This document shows positions 1-10,730 of a stretch of DNA of 64,000 bases, piece by piece. The notes below the pieces were generated by a model. The model had not been told where the DNA came from, did not search any database, and saw nothing but the letters and a program-made list of their open reading frames with translations. The stretch is taken from contig JAJTUP010000010.1 in NCBI GenBank assembly GCA_021399435.1, positions 620,001-684,000 of the forward strand. The letters are read 5' to 3'. The DNA is from Diaporthe sp. PMI_573 (taxonomy: Eukaryota; Ascomycota; Sordariomycetes; Diaporthales; Diaporthaceae). A program made the position numbers and the translations under genes. Position 1 is the first letter of the stretch; the number at the start of each line of letters is the position of its first letter.

Positions 1-596
1 ACCAACTCCAGCGGCTGGTTATCTCTCCAACGATCGCGAATGTTGTACCAAGCATAGTCGACAATGTGTGCTCGGAAGAAGTCTGGCTCGATTCCAAACT
101 TGGTGCCCAACAACTCAATTACGTCTCTAGAGAGGTCTTCCACAACGTATAGGCGAAAAGATGCTCCATCGGTGATTTTGGTTTGAAGTTGATCTTTCAA
201 ATCCTGAAATTCACAACCCGGTTTACACTTCGATGTATCAATAGAATGCTCCACTTCCCCTTGTCGGTCGCCTTGGAAGTACTCTAATACGCGGATCCTG
301 ACATTGTCTTTAGTAGGTCCCGACAGGTCGTCTTTCCAGTCTCTAGGCATTCTGCCAATTTGCATGAAGTCTGCCAGAAGTCTGAGGTGGATCCATTGCG
401 TTTTTGATGCCTGCTTTACGAATCTGAGGTAGTCTTGATCGCTCGTTGGTTCTACATTCCACGTCCTAGCAAGGTCGTTGTACTTGCTATCGTCGTAAGC
501 GTCTCCAAAATCGTCGTAATTTTTGTTTCTGAGTTTCGGATCAAACCATCGTGTCCTTTCTGGCATCTGCAGTCTTGTCGGCTTGCCCATCATCAT
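1..596 (-). CDS. CorA-like hypothetical protein, 5' part only
   Basis: An open frame runs on the minus strand from three consecutive ATG codons (588-596) out of the window at base 1, giving about 198 residues with no stop. The protein is charged and has the pattern VVEDLSRDVIELLG followed by a phenylalanine- and tyrosine-rich stretch (DFFRAHIVDYAWYN). I recognise this from fungal proteins annotated as CorA-like Mg2+ transporter-related, whose membrane helices lie near the C-terminus, here outside the window. No signal peptide or transmembrane segment is seen in the visible part. The coding call is solid. The family assignment comes from remembered motifs, and actual ion transport is not demonstrated. 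The first of the three ATGs was chosen arbitrarily. Confidence 0.7.
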   Translation of the reverse strand, partial: MMMGKPTRLQMPERTRWFDPKLRNKNYDDFGDAYDDSKYNDLARTWNVEPTSDQDYLRFVKQASKTQWIHLRLLADFMQIGRMPRDWKDDLSGPTKDNVRIRVLEYFQGDRQGEVEHSIDTSKCKPGCEFQDLKDQLQTKITDGASFRLYVVEDLSRDVIELLGTKFGIEPDFFRAHIVDYAWYNIRDRWRDNQPLEL

Positions 597-2028
597 TGAA
601 AGGAAGAATGAGTCAAAAGGCCGTTGAAGATGTGGGCGTGATCTAGATCTCAGAAAAGGGGGAGCAGTTGATTGAGAGCATGGGAATCGGAGCAGTACGA
701 CAGGAAGCAAAAGCAGCTCAAAAGCCTATTTAAGTTACTGGGGCACTTGTGTATTTGCATATTCAGCTTCAGGATTTGGCAGTCCATTGGTCGTAGCCCG
801 CAGGTGCGGGGTCCAAATGCTGAGAGTGAATGATGGGCAAACATAGGTCCGTAAGGCTGGCACAAATGCAATGTACGGTGGGCCAGTTCCAGCATTTCAC
901 CGCTGTGGTACAATGCACAACCCAGCCACATTCGAGTGCAGCGCTTACCTGCCCCAGTCATTGGCAATCAAGGTACACGTGTATTCCTGTATTTGAGTCT
1001 TACACGCGGAGAAAGTACCTGGGGAGTCTCGCATGTCTATTTTTGAAAAGGTGTGCAGTAGCTAAATGGAGTCTCATGGGGATAGTTATTTCATTACACT
1101 GTTTTTAAGACAAACGCAAGATCTGCCATTTCCCACTGGATTTCCGCGTTACATGTCTAACTAAAAGTCCTGTCTAGTCCTCAAGAGCATGTAATGGCAG
1201 AGGACAAAACGCCGTAGTCATATACTGCTTACACCCATCTTCCTCGATCCTGCGTCACTTTGGTTGTGGGGTCATTCAGATCTCAGCCCACAGCCAAGGC
1301 AGCAATGCTTTCAAGGATGCACAGCTATCCGCTGTCAGCCCTCGAGAATGGCTTGAGGTATGCCGCGGCGGGGAACTGCAGCGACCCGGCTGCTCCGCTG
1401 GCCTGGGCGCCTCTTCACGTCAAGTCATTGGCTAGGTGCACGAGACCTGTGTACGCACATTTCCAGCCCCGATTATGTGGGACAAGGTATGGCTTTACGA
1501 AGAGGGTCTAGACTACCTATGCAGCATGCAGTACTCTTACTAAGCATTGAGCACATGGCCAATAGGATACACACATACTGTGCAGGTAGCACTCTACCTT
1601 TGCAAGCCAGCTGTGTCGCAAACGCAGCTGCCGGTGCGTTGTATCGCTTGACTCTCGTTACAAGACTAAGAGTGGTAAAGCAGTTTTAGGTACATTATCT
1701 AATAGCTCAGCTACTAAAGAAAAAGACTTTAGAACTGGCTGCATTAATGGGCCTATAGCACCCCTAAATTACAGCTTTTACAACTGAAAGGTTTCAGATA
1801 CGCAAGCAAATACGGAGCTTTTGATCCCCGGGAAATGCGAGTGATGACACATTTTGCTGACACTATGGCACTTGGAACAGTTGGCAAGCTTGATAAGGAG
1901 GATGAGTTACTATCTACCGACAGCTCGCAAGGCAAAATGCACCGATATAACAACGCGCAAAATCGACAGTATAATCTACCTTATGTACATGTGGTCCCAA
2001 ACCTCCCAGGTCTCTCGCTGACGCAAGT
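597..2028. other. Intergenic spacer, no gene recognised
   Basis: About 1.4 kb between the divergent CorA-like gene and the 3' end of the sugar dehydrogenase. Only short frames without family resemblance occur on either strand. I see no RNA gene or repeat here. The part next to 597 presumably holds the promoter of the CorA-like gene. Confidence 0.5.
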
Positions 2029-3150
2029 TCAGTTCGGGGTAAGCTTCAAGAGCCGGCCGCTGGTACCATCCTCGATCACCCAGATGGCGCCGTCCTTGTC
2101 CTCCCGGATACCACGCATGCGCTTACCCATCGAGATGCGCTGAGCCTCCTTCGCCGTGTCACCAGTGATGGTCACGCGCACAATCGCTTGTGAGGTGAGA
2201 CCGGTGATGATGGCATTGCCCTTCCAGCTGGAAAACAGGTCGCCCTTGTAGATGATCATGCCGGCCGGGGAGATGACGGGGACCCAGAAGGCCTTGGGCG
2301 CGGCGAAGTCAGGGCGCGTGCTGTGCTTGGGGATCGTCCGGCCGTCGTAGTGGCTGCCCTCGGACACGAGCGGCCAGCCGTAATTGGCGCCCGACTGGAT
2401 CAGGTTGAGCTCGTCGCCGCCCATGGGACCCATCTCGACCTCCCAGAGGCGCCCCTGGGCGTCCCAGTCGATGCCCAGCGGGTTGCGGTGGCCCAGCGAC
2501 CAGATCTGAGCCTGGATGGCGCCCTGGCTGGCGAACGGGTTGCCCGCGAAGGCGGTGCCGTTGTCGTACAGCTTGATCATCTTGCCGAGGTTGCCGGTCA
2601 TGGCCTGGGCCGGGGTCATCTGGTTGATCTCGCCGGACGAGATCCACAGCGCGCCGTCGGGGCCGAAGAGCAGGCGGCAGGCGAACTGGAGCCCGCCCGT
2701 GGCCTTCTGCGAGTGGCGCCAGATGACCTCGAGGCCGGACAGCGCTCCGCCGCCGCTGGCGTCCAGCGTCAGCTTGGCCCGCGCGACTGCGCCGCCCGCC
2801 CCGCCAGTGCCGCTCTCGGCGTAGCTGATATACACAATACTGTTCTCAGTGTAGTTGGGGTGCAAGGCGACGTCGTGGAGACCGCCCTGGCCGCCGTAGG
2901 CGACAGCGGGCACACCGGTGATTGTGCCCTTGGCCTTGGTGGCCGGGTCGACGACACGCATGTTGCCTCGCCTTTCGTTGACCAGGATGCGGTTGTCGGG
3001 CAGGAAGGCGAATGCCCATGGCTCGGCATGGTCGGTGATGGCTGTCGACTTGAATGGCTGCTGTCGAGTGTCCAGCTGTTGCGATGGGACGGCCAGAGCA
3101 CCGGTCACCAATGCCAGAGCATAGGTGACAGAAAGTCCGAGATGCATCAT
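2029..3150 (-). CDS. Secreted PQQ-type glucose/sorbosone dehydrogenase-like protein
   Basis: A single exon of 373 aa. The start was set at 3150 because a clear signal peptide follows directly (MMHLGLSVTYALALVTGALA), whereas upstream in-frame codons encode nothing like a secreted N-terminus. The mature part has the landmarks of the GSDH six-bladed beta-propeller family (PF07995): GGLHDVALHPNY near residue 90, GHRNPLGIDW near 215 and EMGPMGGDELN with NYGWP near 235-255. Family members oxidise sugars with a PQQ cofactor, but many fungal paralogues have no tested activity. The length is normal for the family. It is probably extracellular. No partner gene nearby suggests a pathway, so the substrate is unknown. 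Confidence 0.85.
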   Translation of the reverse strand: MMHLGLSVTYALALVTGALAVPSQQLDTRQQPFKSTAITDHAEPWAFAFLPDNRILVNERRGNMRVVDPATKAKGTITGVPAVAYGGQGGLHDVALHPNYTENSIVYISYAESGTGGAGGAVARAKLTLDASGGGALSGLEVIWRHSQKATGGLQFACRLLFGPDGALWISSGEINQMTPAQAMTGNLGKMIKLYDNGTAFAGNPFASQGAIQAQIWSLGHRNPLGIDWDAQGRLWEVEMGPMGGDELNLIQSGANYGWPLVSEGSHYDGRTIPKHSTRPDFAAPKAFWVPVISPAGMIIYKGDLFSSWKGNAIITGLTSQAIVRVTITGDTAKEAQRISMGKRMRGIREDKDGAIWVIEDGTSGRLLKLTPN

Positions 3151-5939
3151 TTTGGCGGCGGCCTCTGCTTCTGAGTGTATTTTGTTCCTAGATGGTCGAG
3201 GGTTTGGTGGCTCACATAGTATAGAAACTCTTAGGCTGTCTGTTCCTCCAAGCCTGAGGTAGGCAGGTATATAAGAAATCGAGCACTCGAGCAACCTCTT
3301 GTCTAATTTCAGGCTATTCCCAGCCTTTAATTACTTGATATACATAGAAGGCCAATCAGAGTATTTGCACTTTATATCCACGGTACCGGTAGAAACGACT
3401 GTCGCTCTTATCCCTATCGCCTGTCCCCCGTAAGTCTCTATGGATCGGCAGACTTGGCAAAAGTCCGGCATGGCACCCCCACCCCAATCTAGCACGACCT
3501 TTTCTCTGTTACGATGACTACCGATGCCAAGACCGGGTCATATGCTCCAATTTTCTCGGCATCAATATATAAGTTACCAAACCCACCTTTGATCTTCCTT
3601 GCACTATGCGGGGGTTCTCGATCCGTCTCTGCTATCTTGGGATGTGTGACATGCTTGCTGGGCATAACAAAGTCAAGCACTTACTGCATCATGCTGTCCT
3701 CTCGATTTCGCCGATCGGAACATCCTTGATACGGCTTAATATTTCGGTCTCACTATTGCCGACCCTCCCAAGTGACAGGTGTCAGATCGGCACATCATCT
3801 TTTCGGTGCTCAAAGGGTTAGTTCATCAAAAGGGTCGGGTTTCGTTAATCCAGCGGCAATAGGCTGCTTCGTCAAATCTATAATATTTGATCCCGGTGTC
3901 CCGAGAGGGGCGTGATCTGCTCCTGAAACTAGGACAAAAATTATCCCTGGGACCTTTTGTTTTTATTTCGGTGAATGGAAGATTTAGCCGGGGTGGCCAG
4001 AAACGAGCGTTGGGGTTGTGTAGAACACGCGTACACTTGGGCAAGCACCAGCTCAGGGCAGCTCAGGACTTCGTCTAGCAACGCATGCATGAGAGCAGCA
4101 CGTTGAAGTTGGTATAGATGCCCCTTTGAGTTACCCTTTTTAAGTAAGAACGTGACGGCACGGGTCTTATATACTACTAGGAATGCCCAATCTGACGATT
4201 GGAAATTCTGGTCTTTTGGCCGAGCGGTCTAATTTGTTAGCAGTAATTGGGGCCGTGACATGAGGTTTAGGGATAGATAGTATAGTTATATAGTCGGGAT
4301 CGATATTCGTCGAACAGGGGTAGATTGAGGAGCCTTTCGATCCAGTCAAGCATTATCGGGACGGCCGGGACTACCTGCGGGACCCATAACTGGGACTAGA
4401 AGGGCTGGATGCAACACTGGACAAGTTTGTGTATCATTACCCAGACTTGCCGAATAAGTTCCTCTGGCGCCCTTTCTCTAAGTCGGCGTTGGAACAGCAC
4501 AAAAAGCATGCAGAGACTTACGAACTTCAGCAACGCCAATACATGTCATGTTGGATCCGGAGAAATTGGTTTCGTGCACAAATAATGACTCGTGAGACCT
4601 ACGTGGGTGGACCTAGCGAAGTCGGCCTAGCAATATTCAGGAGATTTCCCAGGATGCTCAAATCGTTCTCGAAAGATGATTCAGATCAAGCTTTTGGTTG
4701 GCTGCAGGTAGGTGCCTGGCGAGCCAAGCACAACCGAGTTTCAGAATAACTCTTTAATACTCGTCGAATTAGGCGACACAAATCTGGCTTCCGAGGATGC
4801 CGATTGCGCCAACAAAAAGAACTCTCTCGAGACCCAAGGTTGAACTGGTGGCGATTTGCTGTCGGGAAAAGAGCAGCGTTTCTAGGATGGATGAGAGGTA
4901 CCATCAACTCTATGGTGCTCTCTGGGTAAAGTTGATAGGCAAGGTGGCGTATCGACGAGGTTGTGGTTCCATCGAGAAAGAGATGTGGGATCAGTCTGAT
5001 GCAGAAGAGGTTGACTTGGTACTTGGCTGAGCCTCAAGCGTCAGCATTTGTGAGAGGAAGACGCCTTGGCGGACAGAAACAAGCTTTGGAGCCTGATGCC
5101 GTCCGTGAGGCTCAGATTAAAATGGCTTTCTCCACTAATTATCATGTTGCAGCCAGCTGCATTGTCCATGGTATAAACCCATCTGGTCCTGCTGGCTGAG
5201 GACTTATCTCTACTGTCACCCTCAAGAACCGGAAAGGCTTTGAACTTCTAGGCGTTCAGTGGCCTCTTTGACATCTTCCGTCAGTACCATGAATTCCTAC
5301 ATTATGTAAGTCATGTCGGTGCACCAAACACAATTTGGAACCCGCCTATGGGTAGTTTTTTTTTAGTTTTTTTTTTTGGCGTATCCGATTGTATCCAGGA
5401 AAGCTCTTTTCCGCCGACTTTAGCTGGCTACTGTATGACGCAGCCTCAGGGATATACGTCTGAGGTTGGGGTGACAATAAAGTTTATCGAAAAAACAGAC
5501 GCCCGTGTTTGTAATCCAGACGTGAAAGAATATTAAGCATACACCTGGAGAAGCCTGCTTCTTCTAACAGTTGACGTTGGGATGGGCGATTCGTGATTAC
5601 TCATCTGACAAGCACAGGGTTCTGTAGAAAGGCAGATCAGCACAGGGGTTCTCCGCATTGAGGACGCCGTTGAGCCGAGGCATCTCGTCTCATACTCCAC
5701 GCCTCTGGTCAGACAGACCACAACGTCCTATTAGCCCTGCTTCACGTTCATCCTATTTTCCTTGCTTATCGGCTGAATCTCAGAATTCCAAGTCGTGCCT
5801 TATCGTTACGCCGTGCAGCAGTAGAACCGCGTCATCCGTCACCATTGGCGCTGTCATCAACATTGAAAAGTCCCCAATCGTCCCCAATCAGTGACCGGCC
5901 TCGGCACTTAACCACATCGGTATCAACCTCACAGCAGCC
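3151..5939. other. Long spacer with possible decayed coding relic
   Basis: About 2.8 kb of mostly AT-rich sequence. Short frames at 4429-4749 and about 4750-5030 (+) read like pieces of one protein broken by frameshifts, but I recognise no family. At 4218-4228 there is a tRNA-like box A (tggccgagcgg), with a weak box B about 120 bp downstream (ttcgatcc, around 4337). A T-rich tract lies near 5356-5379. No intact gene is supported. Confidence 0.4.
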
Positions 5940-6821
5940 ATGGCGTCTCTTCCAAAAGGCCTAACCTCGCCTCCCCCATCCGTCCCAGACGTGATCACCT
6001 CCTTCCCCGCGCCGCACGTCCTCCTCGTGACCCTCAACCGGCCCGATGCCCTGAACGCCATCCCGTCCACCAACCACGTTCTCCACGACGCCCTCTGGCG
6101 CTGGTACGACTCCCAGCCCGCCCTCCGCTGCGCCATCCTGACCGGCACTGGGCGGGCGTTCTGCGCCGGCGCGGACCTGAAAGAGTGGAACGGGCGCAAC
6201 GCAGCAGCAGCCACGGCCGCCGCAGCTGGCGGCAATGAGCAGCCGCCCGAGACGTCCGGGCGGGCCAAGGACAGGTGGGCGTCATCCGGATTCGGCGGGC
6301 TGAGCAACCGCGCGGGCAAGAAGCCCGTCATCGCGGCCGTGAACGGGCTGTGTCTCGGCGGCGGTATGGAGATAGCCGTGAACTGCGACCTGATAGTCGC
6401 GAGCGAGGACGCCAAGTTCGGGCTCCCCGAGGTCAAGCGGGGCGTGGTCGCGCTGGCAGGGGCGCTGCCGCGTATCCAGAAGACGTTGGGGAAGCAGAGG
6501 GCTGCGGAGATGGCGCTTGTTGGCGGTATGTACACGGCTCAGAGGATGTATGAGTGGGGCATTGTGAACAAGGTCGTCAAGCAGGGCGACGTGGTCAAGG
6601 AGGCCGTCAAGTTTGCAGAGGAGATTGCTGACAACAGTCCTGACTCGGTGATTGTGAGTCGTGAGGGACTGAAACTGGGCTGGGAGGTTGGTCCGGAGAT
6701 GGGGACGGAGCTCGTGGAACGTGGCATGTTCGGCCGGATCGATGCTGGTGATAATATGCGGGAGGGCGTCATGAGCTTTGTGGAGAAGAGGAAGCCGGTG
6801 TGGAGGGATAGCAAGCTGTGA
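5940..6821 (+). CDS. Enoyl-CoA hydratase/isomerase (crotonase) family protein
   Basis: An intronless 293-aa crotonase fold protein. Visible family marks are an LNRP..LNA segment near residue 32, the first oxyanion-hole motif GRAFCAGADLKEW near 70-82, and the second, NGLCLGGGMEIAVNCDLIVA near 135-155. The acidic residues of FGLPEVKRGVVA follow near 160-170. An Ala-rich, low-complexity insert (residues about 85-110) separates the oxyanion motifs and is unusually long. The family hydrates or isomerises enoyl-CoA esters, usually in mitochondria or peroxisomes. No SKL-type tail is seen (it ends DSKL, with the tripeptide SKL as the last three residues). That final SKL is a canonical PTS1, so peroxisomal import is likely. 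The substrate is unknown. A decayed copy of the 3' end lies near 10.03 kb. Confidence 0.9.
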   Translation: MASLPKGLTSPPPSVPDVITSFPAPHVLLVTLNRPDALNAIPSTNHVLHDALWRWYDSQPALRCAILTGTGRAFCAGADLKEWNGRNAAAATAAAAGGNEQPPETSGRAKDRWASSGFGGLSNRAGKKPVIAAVNGLCLGGGMEIAVNCDLIVASEDAKFGLPEVKRGVVALAGALPRIQKTLGKQRAAEMALVGGMYTAQRMYEWGIVNKVVKQGDVVKEAVKFAEEIADNSPDSVIVSREGLKLGWEVGPEMGTELVERGMFGRIDAGDNMREGVMSFVEKRKPVWRDSKL

Positions 6822-7133
6822 TTGGGGACAGTAGACTTATGTATGTACACTACTGGGCTGCAGACTGGAAAAAGAAATGGGAACTCGTGGCCTACTCCAT
6901 GTGTAGGCGATTTATGGCAGCTAGAGTACGTATTTTAGCATTACCTGAAAAGATGCTGCAGAAGATGAGCTGACTCTCTCGGTGCACAGCGTACCCTGTG
7001 ATGCCAACTGTCCGGTAACATCTGGGACTGTTTAGTTCTCCTCAATCCAAGTATACACACTTTCATCAACCCGCTTTACTATTCATTAATCTCTTCTAAT
7101 AGTTGATACTCAAAGAACTAGCCCTCACACATT
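6822..7133. other. Short convergent intergenic spacer
   Basis: The 312 bp between the crotonase stop and the C-terminal end of the broken HET gene. It holds the two 3' untranslated regions; I see nothing else. Confidence 0.5.
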
Positions 7134-9361
7134 CTAGCCCAGCGCCAAAAGCAGACGTACCGGGTCCGAATCCTTCCACGCCGACTCCGGGATCTCGCCA
7201 ATGTTCATGCGATATGCTATGCCATGTTCTCTGCGGACGTGGATCGCAGTGATCACAGCCTCAAAGTCCAGCAGCTTTCGCCTACTGATGGCGATGAACT
7301 CCCATTCACCGGTATCACATCCATTCTCGTCGTAGTGTTCGGAAAGCATGAGTGAAGTTTTGCCAACAATCTCACGATTAGAATCGAGAATTTTGCAAGA
7401 ATACCCTGGGACGTGTAGCTTCCGTTCCAGGTTTCTTTCCACCATGAAAGTTGCACTCTCGGCCCAGAAGAAGAGAATGTGATTGCCTGGTATGTCAAGC
7501 AAAATAGCTTCCGTGAGGCTCGGGATCGAGCTCTGAATGTCGACAAGCTGGATGGCCTCTTCGTCGGACAGCGTGTGCTGATGATCTACTCGCTCGATGA
7601 TCACACGGTTGTCATATATTTCGTGACAAAAAAATGTCAATCAATGGCATCTCCCTGTACTGCCAATGAGTGGTTTATTTTCACGAACAGGTTGTGATGT
7701 GTCTTCAACATACCCTAACTCCAAACGATCGTCCGTCACCGAAAGATGCGTTTCTCCAACCCAGCCCATCCAGGACCAAGATGGGAAAGAGACACGTCGA
7801 TTGAGATCAGTCATACGCAATGTGCTGAGAGCCTTGCGTCTGACCTGCCCAGAGAAAGTATCCCAAGTCAGAGCCATACTCAGTCTCTTACAAGGGAGAC
7901 CCCAGAGCAACTTTAACCGTTCTCCATACATATAGAGTAGCGCTTTCTCTAGGCCTTTGAAAGCGTCATATACATCCCCTTGGAATCCAAGGTTTCGGCG
8001 TGTGTATCTTTCCACGACGGCACGATAGCGCCTCCAGAGCCTATCACTGGCGTCAGTTGGCTCTGTATACTGCTGATGCGCATTTAGCGACAGCTCGGAG
8101 CCACTATTCTCGAACGGCTGCAGGTAAGGCGGCCCGTGCTCTGAGTACGACTCTTCACAGAAAATGGCCTCGTTGCAGGAGAAATAGACTTGCTCTTCGG
8201 TAAAGACAAGGCACCGACTGGACAAGTATCTTTCCTGGAAAGTCCAGCCACGTGTGTTACATTTTGTCTCCTCCAGGTAATGCACCTTGACTGAACTTTT
8301 TGGGTTGCACGTCGTCATGAGGGACAATGCCGGTTTGGACTCCGTGGCTTGGGCAACAAGCACTTCCTTTTGCTGGAAACAGCGGGTCCCCGGGCGCAGG
8401 CCAGGTAATCCCGCCCCGGCGTCCTGATCCGAAGCCGCCACGATGGTGAATGATGCGCACCTGTAGATGTGACTCATAGCTTTGAGCTGGTCCGCCTTGT
8501 CATTCTCATCGTCCTGTATGATGCAAAGTGCATCCACCCATATGTATTGTATCCCGAGTCTCCGGCATAATTCCATTGCATCGATGATAGTCAGTGATGC
8601 CTGACCGTAGACGATGCTCTCATCCTCTGCGAGTTGAGCCTGAGTTTTCCGCGTCAGAGTGATTTTTTTGATTTGAACCCCAGACATAGCTCAACGCAAC
8701 ATATTCCAATGACTCGAGCGATGTGTCTTGGAGGGAGACGATCGCATTCTTTCCCGTGTCGACGAACCGGATCAACTTTGTTTTCGAGTTCGGCACGCCA
8801 CCCTGACCATTTTCCAGGCTGGGGTGACATCCGGCACCATGCTGCTCGGTACAGATACGTATCCAGCCCCATAACCAATCGCAATTAACAGTCATCAAGC
8901 GTCTGCGTCCACCAAAAATGGTCGGCTCTAATCCTTGTGGTGGGCCCAAAAGGTTCGAAGGCGGCTCCGCAAAGGCGGCGCCAGGGGTGCAAGCCTGGAA
9001 ACAATATTGTTCATGATGACCGTCCCAGTCCTGAACTGTGTGCTCCTTGACCGTAAAAATGCTGAGCCTGAGACTGATATGACAGTCATTCCTATCTCCG
9101 TTTGGCGGGTAGAGCACACCATAGTACGTGTTTGTCGCATTGTTCTCTCCTGGCTATTATTTCCCTCAACTTCCCAAGGTGAGTGGTGACTTGGCGATAG
9201 TCCCCAAGTCTCCCTCCTGGTCTGAACCACTTCTGAACGGCTTCAGCATCATGGCTTTGAAGTGCCACAAACTCTGAGTAGGTAGGACATCGGAGGTTGT
9301 CGAATGGGATTTTCCGACAGTTTTCGCAAAGACCTATGTCGTTAATTGAGTAAGAGGTCAT
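7134..9361 (-). pseudogene. HET-domain protein gene with a frameshift and in-frame stop
   Basis: The minus strand encodes a standard fungal HET (PF06985) protein. The N-terminus starts at 9361 with CENCRKIPF, then comes YVALSYVWG, then YIWVDALCIIQDD, an RGWTFQERYLSSR segment and FPSWSWMGW. The coding frame is broken twice. Directly after ALSYVWG a run of seven A (T on the plus strand, 8663-8669) shifts the frame by one. With six A it would read straight into ITLTRKTQAQL. Further on, a TGA at 7641-7643 interrupts a frame that stays open for another 168 codons to 7134. Near 9110 the frame also changes, but a 46-nt GT..AG intron can explain that. HET proteins trigger incompatibility cell death, and loss alleles are common. 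A homopolymer sequencing error could mimic the first lesion. An in-frame 75-nt intron spanning the TGA is possible. Confidence 0.65.
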
Positions 9362-10730
9362 TTCCTCGGCTGCGCTTTTGTACGGCGAGACTGAAGTAAG
9401 TATGATGGTGAGGAGCCTGAGATAATCGTAACTTCATTGTAAAGGTTGAAGTAGTCAGATTCTTTCAATCGGCACGATAAGAGTCAGCAGCCACGGCGTC
9501 TATGTAGGCATGTCATTCGTGGATGTGGATCCACTGCGGTAGGCAGCGTCACTATTTCCCGGTTGCACTGCCGTAAGCGCCAATGATTCGGCTGCCATGC
9601 AGAATCCTTCATAAACCAGTCGTCCTTTTGACGTGTTACACAATGGAGAACTCTGCCGCATGTTGTGCTGGCCTATATTTGGATAGTTCGTAGCCACCAT
9701 GTGATGACCCAACTGGTCAGTTTTTAGAATAATCAAAACTCATGTGCGTGTAAAGAAAATGAAGTTGACAACTGTTTTAACAGATTCTTGGTGATATTTC
9801 CTATTTGCTGCCTATTTTGCCTCCTGCAGACGACTTCAGACCGCCCACCGGGATATGTGATAATTGAGATCTGGGCGGGCTTCGCCCACCCTTCTTGCCA
9901 TGAAATAGGCCTGAATGCATATCACCTCGTTCTGACACAGACCTAGACTCGAAATCAATATTAGAATCAAACCCTGGGACGTCAAGTCCCAGCCATTTGA
10001 AAACCACAACTGCCGACAGTATAACGCCCGTGATAATATGCGAGAGGGCGTCATAAGCTTTTGTAGAGAAGATGAAGCCGGTCTGGAGCGATAGCAAGAT
10101 GTGGTTGGGGACAACATATTCATGATTGTATATTGGTGAACCCAAACTGAAGCACAAAAAAAGAAGATTATACACATGTAAAATCCAAAACTCTTGATAG
10201 TTCTCGTCTTGTTGTTCCGGCGTGGATGCTGGTACAGCGTGATGGCGTCGATAACTCAAAATATGGGTCGCCCTAATCACGCGTTCATTTAGTGAGCTAT
10301 TCAAGGTAGCATCGACATTCAGTACACAGGCGGAGACATCCCCTGCCCACTATCTATGGGCCCGCTAGATGTGATTGTGGGTCATTGATGTAGAAAGCAC
10401 GTCTCACACGCATGCACGATCATCCACATCCCAAATTTCTGTTGGCATGACTAGCTCCCCCCGCTTTGAGGCCCAGCACAGGAAACATGACATCCTAGTT
10501 GTTAGTATTAAGGAACTAACGGAAGGTATATGGTCTTGCTCACAAAAGTGGCGACTGCTTTCCTTCGACACCTGCACGGTTCTAGTTGCGGAGGTAGTCA
10601 AGTCGTTGGCCATAAACCAGCTGACGACCACGCAAAGCTTGGCTATCGACATCGAAACAAAATCTCTTCTGCTTGTTATTGTTTCATTGTTTCCTCACCA
10701 TTTTCTCAAGCTCGGTGCCGAGAGACAAGC
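9362..10730. other. Divergent spacer between two HET genes
   Basis: About 1.4 kb upstream of both HET genes, so it should hold their promoters. Its one recognisable element is a decayed copy of the crotonase 3' end, listed separately. Other frames here show no family resemblance. Confidence 0.5.
10031..10113 (+). repeat. Decayed duplicate of the crotonase 3' end
   Basis: The 83 bp align with 6749-6830, the last codons and stop of the crotonase gene, at roughly 88 percent by eye with one inserted T. Weaker similarity continues about 60 bp downstream. Several differences are G-to-A in TpG context (atgagc to ataagc, gtggag to gtagag), as expected from RIP. The inserted T breaks the frame. No other part of the crotonase gene is present here. 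Confidence 0.75.

Noticed and set aside
2323..3174. Long plus-strand frame of 283 codons
   Set aside because: It is antisense to the GC-rich sugar dehydrogenase gene, which has clear family motifs; the plus frame has none.
5888..6535. Long minus-strand frame opposite the crotonase
   Set aside because: A by-product of GC-rich codons; low-complexity translation without family motifs.
7641..7643. TGA as selenocysteine or readthrough codon
   Set aside because: HET proteins have no selenocysteine and these fungi lack the machinery. A nonsense mutation or small intron is more likely.
8655..8675. Programmed frameshift at the A7 run
   Set aside because: No downstream structure or known precedent in HET genes, and a second lesion (TGA) exists in the same gene, so decay or error is simpler.
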